Position numbers and translations under genes: made by a program. This document shows, piece by piece, positions 4,647 through 6,624 of a DNA stretch of 6,624 nucleotides. The DNA lies in NCBI GenBank assembly GCA_038202925.1, contig JBBREM010000127.1:1-6624 (forward strand), read 5' to 3'. The notes beneath the pieces were generated by a model. It was not told the DNA's origin. It did no database searches and saw only the letters and a program-made list of their open reading frames with translations. Source of the stretch: JAEVZK01 sp038202925. Lineage in GTDB: Bacteria; Armatimonadota; Fimbriimonadia; Fimbriimonadales; Fimbriimonadaceae. The stretch's first letter is position 1; the number at the start of each line of letters is the position of its first letter.

Positions 4647-6275
4647 ATGACCGTTCGCGATCTCTTCACCCAAGCCGGCGTAACGCTCGATCGTCTCGAA
4701 GGCGATGCCGAGGTGGTTGGGATGGTCATGGACTCGCGCCGGGCAAAACTCGGCAGCATGTTCGTCGCGATGCCGTCAAAGAACAGCGACGCCAACGCGC
4801 ACATTCCTGCGGCCCATGTTGGAGGGTCAACCTCGGTGTTGACCTTCTCAAGCGAAGGGTTTGAGACGGCGCGAAAGCTGGGTATGTCGGCGGCGCTGCT
4901 GGCCGAGGATCGGTATCAGGATTCCCTCTGGAGACTTGCAAAGATCGCTTTCGGCAACCCAAGCGCGTCGATGAAGATCATCGGCGTGACGGGGACGAAC
5001 GGGAAGACCACGGTGGCCTGGCTCATCCGCGACATGCTTACGGCTCTTGGCGTTCGGGCAGGGTATTTGGGGACGTTGGGGTTCCAAATCCCCGGCGAAG
5101 AGCGTGAGCTGCAGAACACAACGCCCTTTGCGATCGAACTGAACGAGCTGCTGGCGGAGTCGCGGGATAAGGGGGTGGAGGCGATCGCGATGGAGGTCTC
5201 TTCGCACGCGCTGGCGGAGAAGCGGGTGGATGGGGTCGAGTTTGACGTGGGAGTCTTTACGAACCTCACGCAGGATCATCTGGACTTCCACGGGACGATG
5301 GAGGAGTATGAGGCGGCGAAGCTGCGGCTGTTCACCGAGCTGCCCTTGCAAAGCAACAAGGAATTCCAGGCAGCGGTGAACATTGACGACCCGGCAGGCT
5401 TTCGATTGAGCGCGAAGATGCGCGAGGCGCTTGGGCGACCAAAGGCAGAAAGACTTCCGTTCCAATTTGGAATGGAGGGGCCACAGCTCAAGGCGGAGGT
5501 GGAAACGATTGCCGTCGATCATATCACGCTTAAGTTGCGAGATTGGGACCGGCGGCGTCCACCGTTTTCCTCCAGCATTCGCGTCCCCGTGGGCGGAACG
5601 TACAACGTAGAAAACACGCTCGCCGCTAGTTCCTCGATCCGGTGCCTCGGATACAGCATGGACTCACTGGAGTACGCCCTTCCAAGGGTCCGTCCCGTCC
5701 CCGGCCGATTCGAGCCCGTCCCAAATGACGCTGGAATCAGCATCCTCGTCGACTACGCCCACACGCCCGACGCCATCGAAAAGCTCCTCGATACCGTCCG
5801 CGACATTCTGGATGGATCCAAAATCCAAAATCCAAAATCCAAAATTCTGACCGTTTTCGGCTGCGGTGGCGACCGGGATAAGGCGAAGCGGCCGCTGATG
5901 GCCAAAGCCGCCAGCGAACGCAGCGACGTCACCGTCATTACCAGCGACAACCCTCGCACCGAGGATCCATTGCAGATCATCCAAGCCGTCGCCGCTGGAA
6001 TCGACGACGATGTCGACTGGTCGCGCGTGGCGGCCGGAATCCCCATCCCCAACCCCTTCCCCCTCCCGGCACAAACATCCGGCAAGGAGAAGGGGCGTGC
6101 GATTGTGATCCTTGACCGCGGCGAGGCGATCTCTTATGCGATCAAGGTCGCCCAGCCCGGTGACGTCGTGGTGATCGCGGGGAAGGGGCATGAGAACTAC
6201 CAGATCATCGGGCGGACGAAGGTGCCGATGGACGACCGCGAGCTGGCGCGGAAGGGGTTGGCGGCGCGCTCCTAA
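4647..6275 (+). CDS. murE: MurE, UDP-MurNAc-L-Ala-D-Glu:meso-diaminopimelate ligase
   Basis: This cytoplasmic ATP-dependent ligase adds the third peptide residue to the peptidoglycan precursor. At 542 residues it is longer than the usual 480-500. The N-terminal domain has the DSR motif (29-31) followed by LGSMFVAMP. The central domain has the ATP loop TGTNGKTT (115-122, Lys120), EVSSHAL, TNLTQDHLDFHGTMEEYEAAK with Lys225 as the probable carbamylated lysine, and VPVGGTYNVENTLAA. The C-terminal domain has VDYAHTPDAIEKLL, VFGCGGDRDKAKRPLM, DNPR (434-437) and GKGHENYQ (512-519). DNPR is the signature of enzymes that use meso-DAP rather than lysine. The extra length includes two repeat-like insertions, at about residues 390-401 and 465-483, each between conserved blocks, so the enzyme is probably active. 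A purine-rich GAAGAAG precedes the ATG. It follows the inverted-repeat element. Confidence 0.96.
   Translation: MTVRDLFTQAGVTLDRLEGDAEVVGMVMDSRRAKLGSMFVAMPSKNSDANAHIPAAHVGGSTSVLTFSSEGFETARKLGMSAALLAEDRYQDSLWRLAKIAFGNPSASMKIIGVTGTNGKTTVAWLIRDMLTALGVRAGYLGTLGFQIPGEERELQNTTPFAIELNELLAESRDKGVEAIAMEVSSHALAEKRVDGVEFDVGVFTNLTQDHLDFHGTMEEYEAAKLRLFTELPLQSNKEFQAAVNIDDPAGFRLSAKMREALGRPKAERLPFQFGMEGPQLKAEVETIAVDHITLKLRDWDRRRPPFSSSIRVPVGGTYNVENTLAASSSIRCLGYSMDSLEYALPRVRPVPGRFEPVPNDAGISILVDYAHTPDAIEKLLDTVRDILDGSKIQNPKSKILTVFGCGGDRDKAKRPLMAKAASERSDVTVITSDNPRTEDPLQIIQAVAAGIDDDVDWSRVAAGIPIPNPFPLPAQTSGKEKGRAIVILDRGEAISYAIKVAQPGDVVVIAGKGHENYQIIGRTKVPMDDRELARKGLAARS
5816..5845 (+). repeat. Heptanucleotide tandem repeat (TCCAAAA x4) inside murE
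   Basis: Four perfect TCCAAAA units occupy 5817-5844, and period-7 identity extends one base on each side. The tract is A-rich in a GC-rich gene and encodes SKIQNPKSKI (about residues 391-400), since three 7-bp units make seven codons. It falls between the helix ending DTVRDIL and the strand beginning LTVFGCGG, where other MurE proteins have a short turn. Similar short heptameric repeats are known as dispersed elements in cyanobacteria and some other phyla. Here it appears as an in-frame coding insertion. Confidence 0.85.
6041..6095 (+). repeat. Pyrimidine/purine-rich imperfect palindrome inserted in murE
   Basis: A C-rich run (ATCCCCATCCCCAACCCC) leads into a left arm at 6053-6069 that pairs with a right arm at 6079-6095 (14 of 17 positions) around a 9-nt loop. 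The translated stretch, residues 465-483 (IPIPNPFPLPAQTSGKEKG), is Pro-rich and then Lys/Gly-rich. It has no counterpart in the usual MurE, where the region before the strand preceding DRGEAI is short. The layout (CCCC-rich arm, short loop, GGGG-rich arm) is that of a small dispersed palindromic repeat landing in frame within a gene. Confidence 0.6.
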
Positions 6276-6352
6276 ACGGGGACGCCTATCCGTCACTAAC
6301 ATGGCGCACTCGCGCCTCGACTCCCTTTGAACCGCGTAGAGAAGATGGCGTT

Positions 6353-6624
6353 TTGAATCCTATTCCGGTCAACGAATTTGCTCGAATCGTGCACGGCGAG
6401 GCCCGCTGCTTTGCTCCGGGGGCGGTCGTGCGCGGGTTCGCTACGGACAACCGTGAGGTGAAGCCAGGCGACTTGTTTATCGCGATCAGGGGCGAGCGGG
6501 TCGATGGGCATGACTTTGCCGGGGCGGCGGTAGCCGCAGGAGGGGTTGGTGTGCTGGCAGAGCGGGCTGTCGAGGCTCCGCATGTGCTTGTTGGCGACGT
6601 CGTCGCAGCTCTGGCCAAGCTCGC
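6353..6624 (+). CDS. murF: MurF, UDP-MurNAc-tripeptide:D-Ala-D-Ala ligase, N-terminal part
   Basis: The frame starts at TTG 6353 and is open to the right edge: 90 full codons plus two bases, with the C-terminal portion missing. MurF adds the D-Ala-D-Ala dipeptide to UDP-MurNAc-tripeptide, the last cytoplasmic ligation step before MraY. The visible part is the Mur ligase N-terminal domain. TDNR (31-34) stands at the family T/S-D-S-R position and is followed by KPGDLFIAIRGERVDGHDF (37-55), then an Ala/Gly-rich helix and GVGVLAE. The RGERxDGHDF wording is typical of MurF rather than MurE. No ATG or GTG in this frame lies between the murE stop and 6353. GAGAAG (6339-6344), 8 nt upstream, supports the TTG start. 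Its place directly after murE is canonical. Confidence 0.88.
   Translation, partial: MNPIPVNEFARIVHGEARCFAPGAVVRGFATDNREVKPGDLFIAIRGERVDGHDFAGAAVAAGGVGVLAERAVEAPHVLVGDVVAALAKL

Noticed and set aside
3596..4804. A 402-codon open frame on the minus strand, antisense to ftsI and crossing into murE
   Set aside because: It is rich in Arg, His and Val with no recognisable motif, and it opposes a clearly functional ftsI and the start of murE. Long antisense frames of this kind are common in GC-rich genes.
5664..6302. A 212-codon minus-strand frame antisense to the end of murE
   Set aside because: It lies opposite conserved MurE motifs and has no protein-like features; it is a composition shadow.
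1..6624. CRISPR array, tRNA or rRNA genes, integrase or transposase genes
   Set aside because: I found no regularly spaced direct repeats, no cloverleaf or rRNA-like sequence, and no recombinase motifs. The only repeat signals are the short elements listed.

Overview
This window is the start of a division and cell-wall (dcw) gene cluster in a moderately GC-rich (roughly 60%) bacterium. On the + strand, in canonical order, it holds mraZ, rsmH (mraW), an ftsL-like gene, ftsI (a penicillin-binding transpeptidase), murE and the first 90 codons of murF, which runs off the right edge. A gene for an unrecognised polytopic membrane protein points the other way at the left edge and is cut by the window boundary. 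MurE carries the DNPR motif of meso-diaminopimelate-adding enzymes, so the peptidoglycan is probably of the DAP type. The taxon cannot be fixed from sequence alone. The divergent MraZ, the Mur proteins and the dispersed-repeat style make me lean weakly towards Armatimonadota (Fimbriimonadia-like), with Verrucomicrobiota or Planctomycetota-type lineages as alternatives.

Layout: 1-387 (minus) is the 5' part of the membrane-protein gene. 388-710 is the divergent control region. It has an AT-rich stretch with a 20-bp near-palindrome (460-479), a good sigma70-like promoter facing the cluster (537-565) and a triple CGGGG tandem (611-625) in the leader. 711-1190 is mraZ. At 1187-1345 a 52-codon ORF begins in an ATGA overlap with the mraZ stop; it contains a terminator-like hairpin. 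rsmH most likely starts at 1392. The ftsL-like gene overlaps ftsI by 20 nt. Between ftsI and murE, a roughly 106-bp element with 27-bp imperfect terminal inverted repeats fills almost all the spacer. murE is intact but holds two repeat-like, in-frame insertions in its C-terminal domain. murF follows with a TTG start.

Together the products control the cluster (MraZ), methylate 16S rRNA (RsmH), build the septal synthase (FtsL-like protein, FtsI) and make the UDP-MurNAc-pentapeptide precursor (MurE, MurF). No defence, mobile-gene or secondary-metabolism system is visible. The interesting part is repeat invasion, both of the ftsI-murE spacer and of the essential murE reading frame, plus the small coupled ORF after mraZ.
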